Shown piece by piece: positions 20,501-28,736 of a stretch of 33,885 bases of DNA (position 1 is its first letter; each line of letters starts with the position of its first letter). The stretch covers positions 1 through 33,885 of the IMG/VR virus record IMGVR_UViG_3300027733_000133; one strand, 5' to 3'. Made by a program: the position numbers and the translations under genes. This DNA is from a virus. The notes under the pieces are model-generated. The model was not told where the DNA came from and ran no database searches. It saw only the letters and a list, made by a program, of their open reading frames with translations.

Positions 20501-23014
20501 ACCCAGCACAGTACCGCTCAATGATGCTGAGTAAGCTTCCTGCTGTTGCTTTTGATAATCAGCGCCAGTCATTTGTGGTGCTGCTGATGCACTTCCAGAC
20601 ATAGCCACACCAATAGCCAACATAAAGGCTAACATAGCCGCGCCTGTAGCAAAACCAATAGGGAATGGAGCCGCTGAGGCTGCTGCTACTGCTGCTGTTC
20701 CTGATGCCGTTGCTTTTGTCCCGTCTGCAATTGTGTTGGGCAGTACAGACGCTTCGTTGGCCGCTGTTGACTGGAATATTCCAGAGATAAACGCGCCCAC
20801 CATTTTTGCATTATCAGTTATCATCTTGACCATTGACATGGCAGACTGAGCCATTTCAAACGCTCTAAATACTTTAGTCGCTACGCCTAAAGCCTTATAA
20901 CCTGTTGAGCCTTTTTCAAAAAAACCTTGAGCCGCTTTGGTCATGTCGCCATAAGATTTGACTTGTAGCTTATCTTGTTTTGCGCCTGCGTCTGAGATGG
21001 CTTTATCTTTCTTGGCTTGGTCGCCCTTGCCGTCATTCATCTTTTCAATAGATAATAACTGTTGCTCTAGTCCGTCTGTAATGGCTGCTTGTGACTTTTC
21101 ATAAGATGCAAAAGCAATGCCCATGTCACCGATTGACGCGCCTACACTGCCAAAAGCATCAGACAAACCTGTAGCCGCTTCCCTTGCCGCGTCTAAGTTA
21201 GCTGTAAGGATTGCCATTTCTGCTGTTGCTCTTTCATTAGCTGCTGTTTGAGCTTCGCTTATAGCTTTGATTCTGTCCGCTGCTGCTTTGCTTACTACCT
21301 CGTCCTTGCTGCCTTGGGTAGTTATATCAAGCTGTGCCATTTGTTCAGGTATCAATGCCTTTTCAGCTTGTAACCCTGCAATTTCTGACTTAAGCCTAAG
21401 CTGTTCCGCTAAAGTTAGATTGTATTTATTAGCAGTGTCTAGCTCTGCCTGTGCCGCTGCTATCTTTGCATCAATAGTCGATGCTGACTGAGCAATGATA
21501 GCCGCTTGAATAGCCCTAGTTTTGTCTAATGAGGCAAACAAAGCATCTTGTGTTTGTTGAGTGATTGCGTTTTTAGTGGCCTGCTCTGTCGCTATAGCCA
21601 TACTGCCCTTAGCCTTATCTTCAATCGCTTTGCGTTCTTCTGATAATGCTAGTAATTGTGTTCTTGATTGACCCTCTAATAATTTGCCAGCTATCTCTGA
21701 GCTTGCTATTGTTGCATCTTGTTGAGCCTTAAAATTAGCCTCTGCTTCTGCTAGTACTTTTTTTGCCGCTGCTGCTTCTTTTGTTGCTTTTGTTTGTGCT
21801 GCTGTCGCGTCTTTGTCCGAATACTTTTGGTGGATTTGATCCTTCATTGCGACGGTTACTTCGCCATAAGTATCTTTAGCCTCTTTTAATGCTTGGTTTT
21901 CTTTTTGTGATGCTGTGCCAAATTCTTTGATTCTCTGTATTTCTAAATCACGGAGCCTAACAGTTTCATCTTGTGATTTTTGAGTTTCTTTATCATTTTT
22001 TAGTTTTTGCGCAGTTCCCGCAGCGAAAGAATCTGATATTTTTTGTTGGTTCTTTAGTTGATTTAGCATTAATTCTTGTTGCATATACATCTCTTTAGCA
22101 ACAGGATAAGTGGCACTATCTTTATTTTCTGGTATGTTTTTCTTTGCTGCTGCTACGATTATCTCAAGCGTGGCTATTTGTTTAGCTATACTTCCCCTAA
22201 ATCTTTCAGTCAAATAATCAACTGTTATAATCATTCCAGATACAATATTTCCCAGCAGTCCACTTGCTTTGTCATTTAATAGAGCATCTTCAAAACCCGA
22301 CCAAGCCTCACCAAGCATGTCAACCTTACCGCCCAATGTTTGCATTTTTATTGCGCTTGCGTCTACTGCACTGCTGCCCATTGCATGTATAAGATTTTCT
22401 ATTATCGGCCTTGTTAATTGTCCAGCCTCCATCATTTTCATGATTTCCGCTGTTGTTTTTCCTGTGACTTCAGCAAGTAACGAATATAAAGGAACTCCGC
22501 GCTCTATCATTGCGTTAGCATCTTGAGCCTGAAGTTTGTTTTTTGCGTATGCTTGTCCCAACTGTCGAATTATTCCAGATAATGTATCTGACTCCCCGCC
22601 AATTTTAGAAACCATATTAGTTAAGTCTTGCATGACTTGAATTGTTGGCTCAATACCAAAATTCTTAAGCATCATATAAGATTTGGTTATTTCTTTGAGT
22701 GACTGTGGTGTTTCTCTTGATATTTTTTGAATATCAGCCATTGCCTTAGCAGCCATTACTGAGCTTCCTGTAACAGATAGCAATTGCGCCCGCATATTTT
22801 CAAATTCTATATTGACTTTTAAAATATCTTTAGCAAGAGACAACAGGCTAATTCCAGCTAATGCGCTGCCTGCTATTTTTGCAACGCTACCTAGACTACT
22901 CAACGCGCGTTCACTGCGTCCAGTAGCTTGCTCCATTGCAGATAGATTGCGTGATGCTGTTACTGCACTGGTCGAATCAACTGCAACTTGAATAGAATAG
23001 GTATCGGTGGTCAT
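17594..23014 (-). CDS. Tail tape-measure protein
   Basis: An 1806-aa protein, the largest gene (16% of the genome). The N-terminal region (about 60-250) has the tape-measure domain pattern, QKISRETPQSLKEITKSYMM and RGVPLYSLLAEVTGKTTAEI. Long Ala/Lys/Gln-rich coiled coils follow (about 290-720). Hydrophobic stretches come next (GFATGAAMLAFMLAIGVAMS and LGISLLVTALGKLVPAIGSV) that could insert into the host membrane. Near 1707 is the conserved GGMASGVSLVGEQGAELVNF end motif. It sets tail length; the usual rule of about 1.5 angstrom per residue gives roughly 270 nm. Confidence 0.95.
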   Translation of the reverse strand: MTTDTYSIQVAVDSTSAVTASRNLSAMEQATGRSERALSSLGSVAKIAGSALAGISLLSLAKDILKVNIEFENMRAQLLSVTGSSVMAAKAMADIQKISRETPQSLKEITKSYMMLKNFGIEPTIQVMQDLTNMVSKIGGESDTLSGIIRQLGQAYAKNKLQAQDANAMIERGVPLYSLLAEVTGKTTAEIMKMMEAGQLTRPIIENLIHAMGSSAVDASAIKMQTLGGKVDMLGEAWSGFEDALLNDKASGLLGNIVSGMIITVDYLTERFRGSIAKQIATLEIIVAAAKKNIPENKDSATYPVAKEMYMQQELMLNQLKNQQKISDSFAAGTAQKLKNDKETQKSQDETVRLRDLEIQRIKEFGTASQKENQALKEAKDTYGEVTVAMKDQIHQKYSDKDATAAQTKATKEAAAAKKVLAEAEANFKAQQDATIASSEIAGKLLEGQSRTQLLALSEERKAIEDKAKGSMAIATEQATKNAITQQTQDALFASLDKTRAIQAAIIAQSASTIDAKIAAAQAELDTANKYNLTLAEQLRLKSEIAGLQAEKALIPEQMAQLDITTQGSKDEVVSKAAADRIKAISEAQTAANERATAEMAILTANLDAAREAATGLSDAFGSVGASIGDMGIAFASYEKSQAAITDGLEQQLLSIEKMNDGKGDQAKKDKAISDAGAKQDKLQVKSYGDMTKAAQGFFEKGSTGYKALGVATKVFRAFEMAQSAMSMVKMITDNAKMVGAFISGIFQSTAANEASVLPNTIADGTKATASGTAAVAAASAAPFPIGFATGAAMLAFMLAIGVAMSGSASAAPQMTGADYQKQQQEAYSASLSGTVLGSNEMSNSILDALDNISKNSTADLDYSKGMANSLAMLAVSNNAINNAAIKKFGLEGQTGLGIGSTTASNSVQNAVAGGSISAANIGVGLASGFMTASAAAGSLGISLLVTALGKLVPAIGSVINSVMGFILDPFLGSTKIKREFAGSGIKFVSQTLGSVVEDGIVAAQQYTDVLVTSTTSYLWGLIENSKTKIQTFYAALDSDINKAIGDTIVQTAQSIVSAANVIGDDGVAIQDKLNSFNIDLGSIPLGSDAKKNGEILTATVSKLADQMALLNPKFLEAQLENEGYYQTLMRVTVIIATAQAKLKTLGMTAVDYSEILQKTGDIEKQMVVQSIIASSKMEDLNTIMGMLPGTADDAIEAFKDLINIKQGLKDIGAASVLLDTNLIVTAGGISALKDSLATYFDLYFKDQDKLVSKTQTLNDSFSKLSLLMPIVNATFDSTTGIVTDAKANYRALLDVLKNDTTVRGREIYVLALAMAQDFADAADLSAQLVKEKLAEQNKIIDTSYNQQIAIYKALGESEAILGLEREKAALSMDAETKAYTSALNKLTDASLALANTEKTLETAYKGLTAMRDKFVTLGKGLLTYYNELTGAKNPTASPEEIYNSSKKAFTDASILAAQGNEAALASLPALGKEFLDSSRQYNATGEAYQADYKSVLKGLEEAMAVTKSQVDLMQEQLDQAKAANSNLIALDVSVNTVASSILILGDALAGFVSAQEIKAAAAEAARIQATAAATRAENATLATTTNGGATGIDLALNVASDLGKTNADNQAATQAATEAAAEAARVKATADRAALLAGYRSNVPTTTAAGGTNNPYWEAVISKFDSDHKARFGIGMNRAWSADMDATNAYQALKDQYLASIPAYAMGGMASGVSLVGEQGAELVNFGSPANVTNHSQTAGLFDNISQSIKDSSEVQATLLKEQVIELQALVNLQSNANVAMINELKGMKAEMSELTRKAKLEASS

Positions 23015-23277
23015 TTTGTTTTGCTCCGTTTTGCAATTTGCTCTGCTTGAATATTTAAGTAAGCACTATCGAGCCGCATAATAGCACTTACTTCTAATGG
23101 CGTTAATTCTATGTTGGTCAATCTTGACCATGCGCCAATTTCCGAGTAACTAATTGGATTTTGACCAAACCCATTGCTTGAGCGTGTTCGGCTTAATTCA
23201 CCAAACCACGCCCAGCAGTAGGCGTAATTTTCTGGCATAGACAATGATTTATAATCATCAGGTATCTCATGCCCCAT
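23011..23277 (-). CDS. Tail assembly chaperone, T-like frame
   Basis: An 88-aa frame just before the tape measure, with EIPDDYKSLSMPENYAYCWA and YSEIGAWSRLTNIELTPLEV. Its frame is open upstream to the slippery site at 23391-23397, so it is probably made as the C-terminal part of a 257-aa GT fusion by -1 frameshifting from the G-like gene, as in lambda G/GT. GT binds the tape measure and recruits tail tube protein during assembly. Independent translation from ATG 23277 is not needed. Overlaps the tape-measure start. Confidence 0.75.
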   Translation of the reverse strand: MGHEIPDDYKSLSMPENYAYCWAWFGELSRTRSSNGFGQNPISYSEIGAWSRLTNIELTPLEVSAIMRLDSAYLNIQAEQIAKRSKTK

Positions 23278-23375
23278 TGCAATAATCGCTTGAGCTTCAT
23301 CGCGTAAACTACTGCCATTGTCGTTTGTTTTGCTGAGTTCAAATTCTCGTGTGCCAAACTCGACAATGTCATTGA

Positions 23376-23783
23376 TTAGGCTTTGGTGAAGTTTCCCAAG
23401 TTATTGCTTGCCTCAAAAACTTGTTCACGGATTTCGCTGTTGCGTTCCATTAACTTTGTGGCGTTTTCTGGTGAATATTCAAAGTTAGTAATTCCACGCC
23501 ATCCGACAACACGAATTGCTGCCGCGTCAATGCCGAATTGTTCATCGTCTTCAATGGTGCGTTCAACTTCTTTTCCGCGCTTAGCCGCTAACTGATCTTG
23601 TGACTTTCTACGGTTTAATGTTTTGCGAACCCAATCTTGCACTTTTGGTGCTTGTGAACCAAGCACTGTAATAAATATGCCCGTATCGCCACCGTCAGCT
23701 CTTAAATATTCAAACTCATAAGCGTTTTCTGACGCGCTAACTAAATCTAAATCATCAAATGATAAACCTGTTTTTTTGCTCAT
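23376..23783 (-). CDS. Tail assembly chaperone, G-like
   Basis: A 135-aa protein between tail tube and tape measure, starting MSKKTGLSFDDLDLV. The middle FITVLGSQAPKVQDWVRKTL suits a tail-chaperone N-domain. The frame is open further upstream, but that region contains the terminator hairpin, so ATG 23783 is chosen. The end NNLGNFTKA is encoded over the slippery heptamer G GGA AAC. Most ribosomes would make this short form and a minority the GT fusion. Confidence 0.75.
   Translation of the reverse strand: MSKKTGLSFDDLDLVSASENAYEFEYLRADGGDTGIFITVLGSQAPKVQDWVRKTLNRRKSQDQLAAKRGKEVERTIEDDEQFGIDAAAIRVVGWRGITNFEYSPENATKLMERNSEIREQVFEASNNLGNFTKA
23391..23397 (-). promoter_or_regulatory. Programmed -1 frameshift slippery site GGGAAAC
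   Basis: On the minus strand the zero-frame codons are TTG GGA AAC TTC, so the heptamer fits X-XXY-YYZ exactly. After a -1 slip the new frame reads CTT CAC CAA AGC and is open through to ATG GGG CAT of the T-like ORF and its stop at 23011. Only four sense codons of the G frame remain after the site, as is usual in lambda-like G/GT pairs. Confidence 0.85.
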
Positions 23784-23807
23784 GTTCTTATGTTCCTGTT
23801 GATTTAT

Positions 23808-23846
23808 AAAAAAATACCCACGCCCGCATGGTTGCAAGCGTGGGTA
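23808..23846 (-). terminator. Intrinsic terminator after the tail tube gene
   Basis: On the minus strand, TACCCACGC pairs with GCGTGGGTA (plus positions 23838-23846 and 23815-23823) around a 14-nt loop and is followed by seven T residues. It lies 15 nt past the tail-tube stop. It probably trims expression so that tube protein is made in excess over chaperones and tape measure. As no promoter is obvious beyond it, read-through must be substantial. Confidence 0.8.
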
Positions 23847-23861
23847 ATTGTAGCACTATTT

Positions 23862-25073
23862 TTAAGCGAGTGAATCTTGAACCATGATTGTTGTCGCTAA
23901 ATTAGCCACTGCACTACCACCCGCTGTATTTTTAAGCGCAGTAAATGGGAATGTGCGAGTTAATCCAGACGCGCCATCAGTTACATCAGCACCGCCAATT
24001 TTAACGCGTGACATGGTAAACGATACAAAATCAGCCGTTGCAGTGCTATCTGTTGTTAATACCATAATGATAGACACTTCGGTTTCATTGATAAAGTAAT
24101 CGCGGAATGTTGCGTCGGTAAAGTAAGCACTAAATGTACCTGTTGCGCCTACAACGCCTTGGAAAACATCTGGGCGTGTTAATGAACCAACTACTGCGTC
24201 AGCTACTGCAATATTTCCGTTAATGTCAAAATCAATTGAAGTAACGATTGCAACAGGTGTTCCTGCAACAAGTAACAAGCCATTTACACCAGCAGTCACG
24301 CCACCAGTTGTAATTGCAGTTGGTGAAGTTAAAACTTGTGATGTGCCAGTGGTAACATTTAAGCCGACCAATGGAAAATCAATGGTCGCCATGCCATTAG
24401 CAGGGATTTTTACCTGTGCATTAGTTTGCATAATGTCAGTGTAAACCTCTGACTGCGCAACGTCTGAAAACCAATGTTCAACTGTGTAATAATCTTGTGT
24501 CTGTGAAGTTTCTGGCACATAAGTATATTTGCCGGGAATAGCAACAGTTACCCCAGTAACTGAGGTTGCATTATCTGCAAGCGCACTACCGTTTAACGTT
24601 TTAACTGTTAATGTGGTTGCTGTTACAGCAGTCACTAATAAGTTTTTATTTAAGTTAGCCGCGTTAACGCTGCCCGCTGTAATGCGAACCACGTTACCGA
24701 TTTTAATACCACCAGTTAACGGATTTCCTGTTTGGAATGTAATCACGCCAGTTGATGCAACAATAGTGACAGCCGCTGCGGTTAACGATGAAATCGCAAC
24801 AAAGTCTTTACGCAATACGGATTGTAAAAAGTCTTTATATGTTCCCGCTGATAATTCACCGCTTAATGTACCCGTTGATTGTTTTGAGCCATGACGAAAA
24901 TCAGCAATTTGTTGATCTGGGCGAATCTCGTTTGACTGGAATGTTTCTTTAGTCAAGTTGATTGTGCTTGTGACACGTCTTAATTCTTGACCGCCACTGC
25001 CTGAAGCTGCTACGCCTAAGCCTGTTTGTTTTTTGTAAGATACGACTTTTTTAACGCCTTGTGCAATTGTCAT
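23862..25073 (-). CDS. Major tail (tube) protein
   Basis: A 403-aa Thr/Val/Ala-rich beta protein between the tail terminator and chaperone genes, the standard slot for the tube subunit. It begins MTIAQGVKKVVSYKKQTGLG and includes STINLTKETFQSNEIRPDQQ, a phrase typical of this tail-tube family. It is longer than a minimal tube protein (about 200-250 aa), with an inserted Val/Thr-rich beta region (about 100-190) that may project as a surface domain. Confidence 0.8.
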   Translation of the reverse strand: MTIAQGVKKVVSYKKQTGLGVAASGSGGQELRRVTSTINLTKETFQSNEIRPDQQIADFRHGSKQSTGTLSGELSAGTYKDFLQSVLRKDFVAISSLTAAAVTIVASTGVITFQTGNPLTGGIKIGNVVRITAGSVNAANLNKNLLVTAVTATTLTVKTLNGSALADNATSVTGVTVAIPGKYTYVPETSQTQDYYTVEHWFSDVAQSEVYTDIMQTNAQVKIPANGMATIDFPLVGLNVTTGTSQVLTSPTAITTGGVTAGVNGLLLVAGTPVAIVTSIDFDINGNIAVADAVVGSLTRPDVFQGVVGATGTFSAYFTDATFRDYFINETEVSIIMVLTTDSTATADFVSFTMSRVKIGGADVTDGASGLTRTFPFTALKNTAGGSAVANLATTIMVQDSLA

Positions 25074-25084
25074 TTTGTAACCTC

Positions 25085-25492
25085 TTATGGATAAATATCT
25101 GCTGAAAAATAAATTGATACCGGAATTTTATAAAGCACCCCGTCAATCAATGCCGGTGCAATTGAAGGTGTCTTGTCAATAATAACAGTTACACTGCCGT
25201 TTGTTAAACTTGTACCGCGTTTAAAATGATTAACCAATAAATCAACGCGGGTTGCTGCTGTTTTTGCGCCTACGTTAGCCGGATAACACAATAGAACCTG
25301 CATAAATCCTTTTACGCGATAATGATTGCCTCCCAGTGTTGGGTTAAGTGTGTCTGCAATCATTAAATTAACTTGTTGATATGCTGTGCCAACGATGGGC
25401 GTAAACGGTACGTTTTCCCACGCTGTCGCAATCGTAGGCGTTAGCGCATTGAGTTTTGTTTCTAATGCGGTACGGATCTCAACCAGTGCCAT
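25085..25492 (-). CDS. Tail terminator protein (DUF4128-like)
   Basis: A 135-aa protein starting MALVEIRTALETKLNALTP with TAWENVPFTPIVGTAYQQVN and KGFMQVLLCYP. This matches the DUF4128/lambda U-type tail terminators that cap the tube before joining the head. It sits directly before the tail tube gene in transcription order and overlaps the preceding gene by 14 nt. Confidence 0.75.
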   Translation of the reverse strand: MALVEIRTALETKLNALTPTIATAWENVPFTPIVGTAYQQVNLMIADTLNPTLGGNHYRVKGFMQVLLCYPANVGAKTAATRVDLLVNHFKRGTSLTNGSVTVIIDKTPSIAPALIDGVLYKIPVSIYFSADIYP

Positions 25493-25838
25493 TTAAAACT
25501 CCTTCAAATAATGCAACAGATACACGAACCATGCCGTTTGGTGCTTGTCTGCTATGTGCGTCATATTCTAATTTTTGAATATAAGGCACGTTGTTGGTTA
25601 AGTAAACAACACTGCCTGCTCTGCGTGGGATAACGCTTTGTGCTTTCATTACGCTACCGCTATCATCTTCACCGACAAAAGGCGAATCAATTGTACATTG
25701 CCAGTTACCGCGAGCGCGTCCAGTATCAACAGGTGTCATTTGAATAATGTTAGAAAAAACTTCACTTGTTGCAGCGCGTATTTTATTATCAACGTGACCA
25801 TTAGCACGCGCCACAATTTGCGACATTGACCCCGTCAT
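25479..25838 (-). CDS. HK97 gp10-like tail-completion protein
   Basis: A 119-aa protein with MTPVDTGRARGNWQCTIDSP, the signature of the HK97 gp10 family, and a late NNVPYIQKLEYDAHSRQAP. Family members act at the head-tail joint. Overlaps the head-closure gene by 4 nt and the terminator gene by 14 nt. Confidence 0.85.
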   Translation of the reverse strand: MTGSMSQIVARANGHVDNKIRAATSEVFSNIIQMTPVDTGRARGNWQCTIDSPFVGEDDSGSVMKAQSVIPRRAGSVVYLTNNVPYIQKLEYDAHSRQAPNGMVRVSVALFEGVLNGTG

Positions 25839-26194
25839 TTTCTCACCTGCATTTCATAAAGCGCGGGTAATTCACCCGACCATATATGACGAACTGCCAC
25901 CACTTGATAAACTTCACTATCAACGGTTACTTTATCTGCTGGTTGTGGAGTTGGTGCGCCTAATGCCGCGATCATTACCTTTCTGTCGCCCGCTTGCACT
26001 ACGCCACTAATAAAATCAATTCCGTTATAGTCTTTAATAACGGCAGTATGATTAGTGGATGTTGTTGTTCCGCCCGATAACTCCCCTGTTGTTGGGTCAT
26101 AAGTGCCCTCAACAATAGACGTTAGCGTGATTGATTTGCCAAACTTATCGAGCAATTTATCTGCTGTAGATCGAGCGCGAGCGTCAAGTGTCAT
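25835..26194 (-). CDS. Head-closure/head-tail adaptor protein
   Basis: A 119-aa protein with a small beta-barrel-like pattern (GKSITLTSIVEGTYDPTTGE, VMIAALG, VTVDSEVYQVVAVRHIW), like SPP1 gp16/HK97-type stoppers that close the portal after packaging. Position between connector and gp10-like gene agrees. Confidence 0.7.
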   Translation of the reverse strand: MTLDARARSTADKLLDKFGKSITLTSIVEGTYDPTTGELSGGTTTSTNHTAVIKDYNGIDFISGVVQAGDRKVMIAALGAPTPQPADKVTVDSEVYQVVAVRHIWSGELPALYEMQVRK

Positions 26195-26721
26195 GTTCTC
26201 ACCAATGATCTCGACATATCATTACCCTGTTGTTTAAAAAACACCGATAACATGGCATCAATTTGAGCATAGCGGGTTTGTTGTGGTGAGTATTTGTCAT
26301 ATTCCACCTCGATAACGTCTACTTTTTCACGAATAACGCCTTGCGTTAAATCCTGCATTAAAATGGCTGTGTAAGATTTTAACGCTAATTCAGCACACGC
26401 ATTTTTTACAGTAGTTGGCACAATGTCAAAATCCACATATTGCGGAAAAACATTTGCCGATAATGAATCAATTAATGGAACGTATAAGCGCGGCCAATCA
26501 AGCGACTGTGTTGAGTATCTGCGATAACCCGCATATTGCAAACGATATTGAGCCACCATATAATCTGTGGCTTTGCGCAATAATTGTTCTTTTGTTGCAT
26601 CACTTGTAATTGCCGCCCATGCCGTATTGCCAATGTTTGCGTGGTAGGTTGTTGCGTCTGCAACTGATACATAACTTTCAGCGTTTGCAAGTCCAGTGCC
26701 ATTTTCAACTATTAAAGTCAT
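26191..26721 (-). CDS. Head-tail connector with DnaT-like domain
   Basis: A 176-aa protein that begins MTLIVENGTGLANAESYVSV and continues with the YHANIGNTAW and LDWPRLYVP pattern. Proteins of this kind are annotated in databases as 'DnaT-like ssDNA-binding' but lie in head-completion clusters. The likely role is the first connector ring below the portal rather than DNA replication. Confidence 0.75.
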   Translation of the reverse strand: MTLIVENGTGLANAESYVSVADATTYHANIGNTAWAAITSDATKEQLLRKATDYMVAQYRLQYAGYRRYSTQSLDWPRLYVPLIDSLSANVFPQYVDFDIVPTTVKNACAELALKSYTAILMQDLTQGVIREKVDVIEVEYDKYSPQQTRYAQIDAMLSVFFKQQGNDMSRSLVRT

Positions 26722-26730
26722 AATATAACC

Positions 26731-27186
26731 TTAAAATGCCGGTGTAATTGTTGCGCCATCTTCAAGTGGTTCATATCTGATGTAATGTTTCCATGTGCCA
26801 GTAGTTGAACCAACACCAATAACGCTAGTTAAAATGCTATTTCCACCAACTCTAACTGCTCCCCAAGGAAATGCGCCCACGCCACTTGCGTTTGAAATAA
26901 CAGGCGCGTTAGTTAATGCGCCAAGTTGTGCAAGAACGCTTGTTTTAGGTGCTTTGCTTGCAAGTGTAGCTGATGCTGCTGAGATTGTTTGTGCGGTAGC
27001 ACTGTCATTATTTGTAATGCTGTATTGCAACGTTGATGCTGTTGCGTTATTTGCTGTGTAACATTCAGAAACAAGCGCATAAATTAAAACGTCACCAGTG
27101 ATATTAAAAAGCGTATCACCATTAACCATGACTTTTGCAGTTGTTTTTGCAACGTGATCTGAATTGTCTTTTGTTTGTCTGCTCAT
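26731..27186 (-). CDS. Putative virion structural/decoration protein
   Basis: A 151-aa Ala/Thr/Ser-rich protein between coat and connector genes (SRQTKDNSDHVAKTTAKVMV and GAFPWGAVRVGGNSI). ATG 27186 with AAGGTGG seven bases upstream is preferred over TTG 27192. Low charge and beta pattern fit a capsid surface protein. No family recognised. Confidence 0.6.
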   Translation of the reverse strand: MSRQTKDNSDHVAKTTAKVMVNGDTLFNITGDVLIYALVSECYTANNATASTLQYSITNNDSATAQTISAASATLASKAPKTSVLAQLGALTNAPVISNASGVGAFPWGAVRVGGNSILTSVIGVGSTTGTWKHYIRYEPLEDGATITPAF

Positions 27187-27188
27187 AA

Positions 27189-27464
27189 TCAATCCACCTT
27201 ATGAATTTGCAATGTGCCTGTTCCGCTTGTTGTAATCGCACCAATTTTGCGCGATTCATCAATACCTAAAGTGACTACATTATAAGCGAATAAAATATAA
27301 CCCGTTGACGTGGTTACATCTGTTGCAGTTTCTTCTACTTTAATATAACAATCAATTGTTGACCAAACATCATACAAACCTTCGTGAAGTGCTGCTGATT
27401 GAGCTGCTGATGATGATATTGCAAATGATTGTTGTGAGTTGCCTTCTAAAAATACTGGGTTCAT
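27189..27464 (-). CDS. Putative head decoration protein
   Basis: A 91-aa protein, NPVFLEGNSQQSFAISSSA onward, directly downstream of the coat gene. The frame is open back into the coat gene, but the ATG at 27464 with GAGA upstream is the sensible start. Small abundant proteins in this slot often stabilise the capsid. Overlaps the next gene's ribosome site. Not assigned to a family. Confidence 0.55.
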   Translation of the reverse strand: MNPVFLEGNSQQSFAISSSAAQSAALHEGLYDVWSTIDCYIKVEETATDVTTSTGYILFAYNVVTLGIDESRKIGAITTSGTGTLQIHKVD

Positions 27465-27490
27465 ATTTTTTCTCATAAGATAATAAAGGC

Positions 27491-27524
27491 GGGGGAACGC
27501 AAACAGGAACGAACGCGAACCCCC
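27491..27524 (-). other. GC-rich hairpin after the coat gene
   Basis: GGGGG (27491-27495) pairs with CCCCC (27520-27524), with an inner CGC/GCG pair. There is no T-tract on the downstream (minus) side, so it is unlikely to be a terminator. It could stabilise the 3' end of the abundant coat message after processing. Confidence 0.4.
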
Positions 27525-27532
27525 TAAAAAAA

Positions 27533-28681
27533 TTAACCGAGCAACGTCGCAACGTGGTTTGGTTTCCATACTTTAGCACCGTATAAGCAACGTACTTCAA
27601 GCATAGTTTTCATATAACCTTTATAGACTGCGATTTCAAATACCAGACCGCTTGTTGGATCTTGAACTGTCATTACATCAACAGCAGAGTCACCACCGTT
27701 TGGCATAGCTGGAGCGCGCATACCTAGCTCAACGGCTGATTTATGGAAAGCAACACTTGGTGTGTAAGAATCGCCAATTGTTAAAGCGTTTGCTGTAGCA
27801 ATGACTTTTTGTGCGCCTGGAGCATTTAATGAAATAGTGCCAGCAGCCGCAACACCTGTGCCAACAACGTATTTGTTAACGGTATCCGCTGCAAATGTTA
27901 CAACGTCACCCGCTAATACTGTGCCGCTACCAGTTACAAGAGCAACATCAGTTGCACCGATAGCAGTTGAGCCAGAAGTTACATAAGAAGCACCAGCGCC
28001 TTTTGTGTGCGTGGTAATGCCAGCCGATTCTTTAATCATTACGCCTTGAAGGTCAAGCAAAGTACCTTGGCGCAATAAAGCTTCATTACCAGCAGTATTA
28101 ACTTGTTGTAGTTGAGCAAGGTTGCGTAACTTAACGCCAGCAGCAGTATTCATTACTAGGCTGATTTGGTTATCAATCGGGCAACCGTTATCAACTAGGA
28201 CTTGACGCACTTGAGCGATAGTGTCGAAGTTAGAAGCAAAAGGAGTAGTTCCAGCAGTACCAATGGCGCGTGAAGCACCTTTGTAAACTGTTGCAAATAA
28301 GTCTTGTTCAATCTTGTTGCACAATGCGCGAATGGCTTGAGATATTTGGTCACCATAAATAGTTTCGTAGCCTGAACCGTTGTTGACGTGTTTGACATCT
28401 TCACCAGTCCAAGGAATCTGAACAGAAGCGTAAGAATCAAGAGTCATTGTTTTGTTGTCAACAGTTTGGTCAGTACCTTCAGGGATAGTCATTGAAGGCG
28501 CAAATGAAGTGTTTGCTGATGGTGTGCGTGTGAAAGATGCACGGATAGTGTCGCCTTTAGCGGCTCTGTCTGTTGCGTTACCATTGATGGTAGCTGATGG
28601 AATAAAGCCGACCAATTCACGACCGACTATGTCAGCCGCCTTATAAATGTCTGCCGCTAGGTTGTTTAATACGTTTGCCAT
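27533..28681 (-). CDS. Major capsid protein (P22 coat-like)
   Basis: A 382-aa HK97-fold coat protein resembling the P22 coat family. It has an N-terminal ADIVGRELVGFIPSATIN arm, a helical spine (QISQAIRALCNKIEQDLFAT), and a beta insertion with GDVVTFAADTVNKYVV (about 270-300) like the P22 I-domain. A separate scaffold gene lies just upstream in transcription. AAGG precedes the ATG within an inverted repeat that may modulate translation. Confidence 0.85.
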   Translation of the reverse strand: MANVLNNLAADIYKAADIVGRELVGFIPSATINGNATDRAAKGDTIRASFTRTPSANTSFAPSMTIPEGTDQTVDNKTMTLDSYASVQIPWTGEDVKHVNNGSGYETIYGDQISQAIRALCNKIEQDLFATVYKGASRAIGTAGTTPFASNFDTIAQVRQVLVDNGCPIDNQISLVMNTAAGVKLRNLAQLQQVNTAGNEALLRQGTLLDLQGVMIKESAGITTHTKGAGASYVTSGSTAIGATDVALVTGSGTVLAGDVVTFAADTVNKYVVGTGVAAAGTISLNAPGAQKVIATANALTIGDSYTPSVAFHKSAVELGMRAPAMPNGGDSAVDVMTVQDPTSGLVFEIAVYKGYMKTMLEVRCLYGAKVWKPNHVATLLG

Positions 28682-28684
28682 TTT

Positions 28685-28724
28685 GATTGCCTTCTAAAAT
28701 AAAAAAAATAATTAGACGGCAATC
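28685..28724 (-). promoter_or_regulatory. Inverted repeat covering the coat-gene ribosome site
   Basis: GATTGCC (28685-28691) and GGCAATC (28718-28724) can pair in the message across a 26-nt U-rich loop. The downstream arm contains part of the AAGG ribosome site of the coat gene. Pairing would partly hide the start, so it may tune the coat/scaffold ratio. Seven base pairs with a long loop is weak. Confidence 0.35.
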
Positions 28725-28736
28725 GAAACAGGGTTT

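Noticed and set aside
23784-23837. N-terminal extension of the G-like chaperone
   Set aside because: The DNA is the terminator hairpin and its A/T tract; a start inside it is unlikely.
27465-27569. N-terminal extension of the decoration-protein frame into the coat gene
   Set aside because: The region encodes the coat C-terminus in another frame and the extension has odd composition and no ribosome site.
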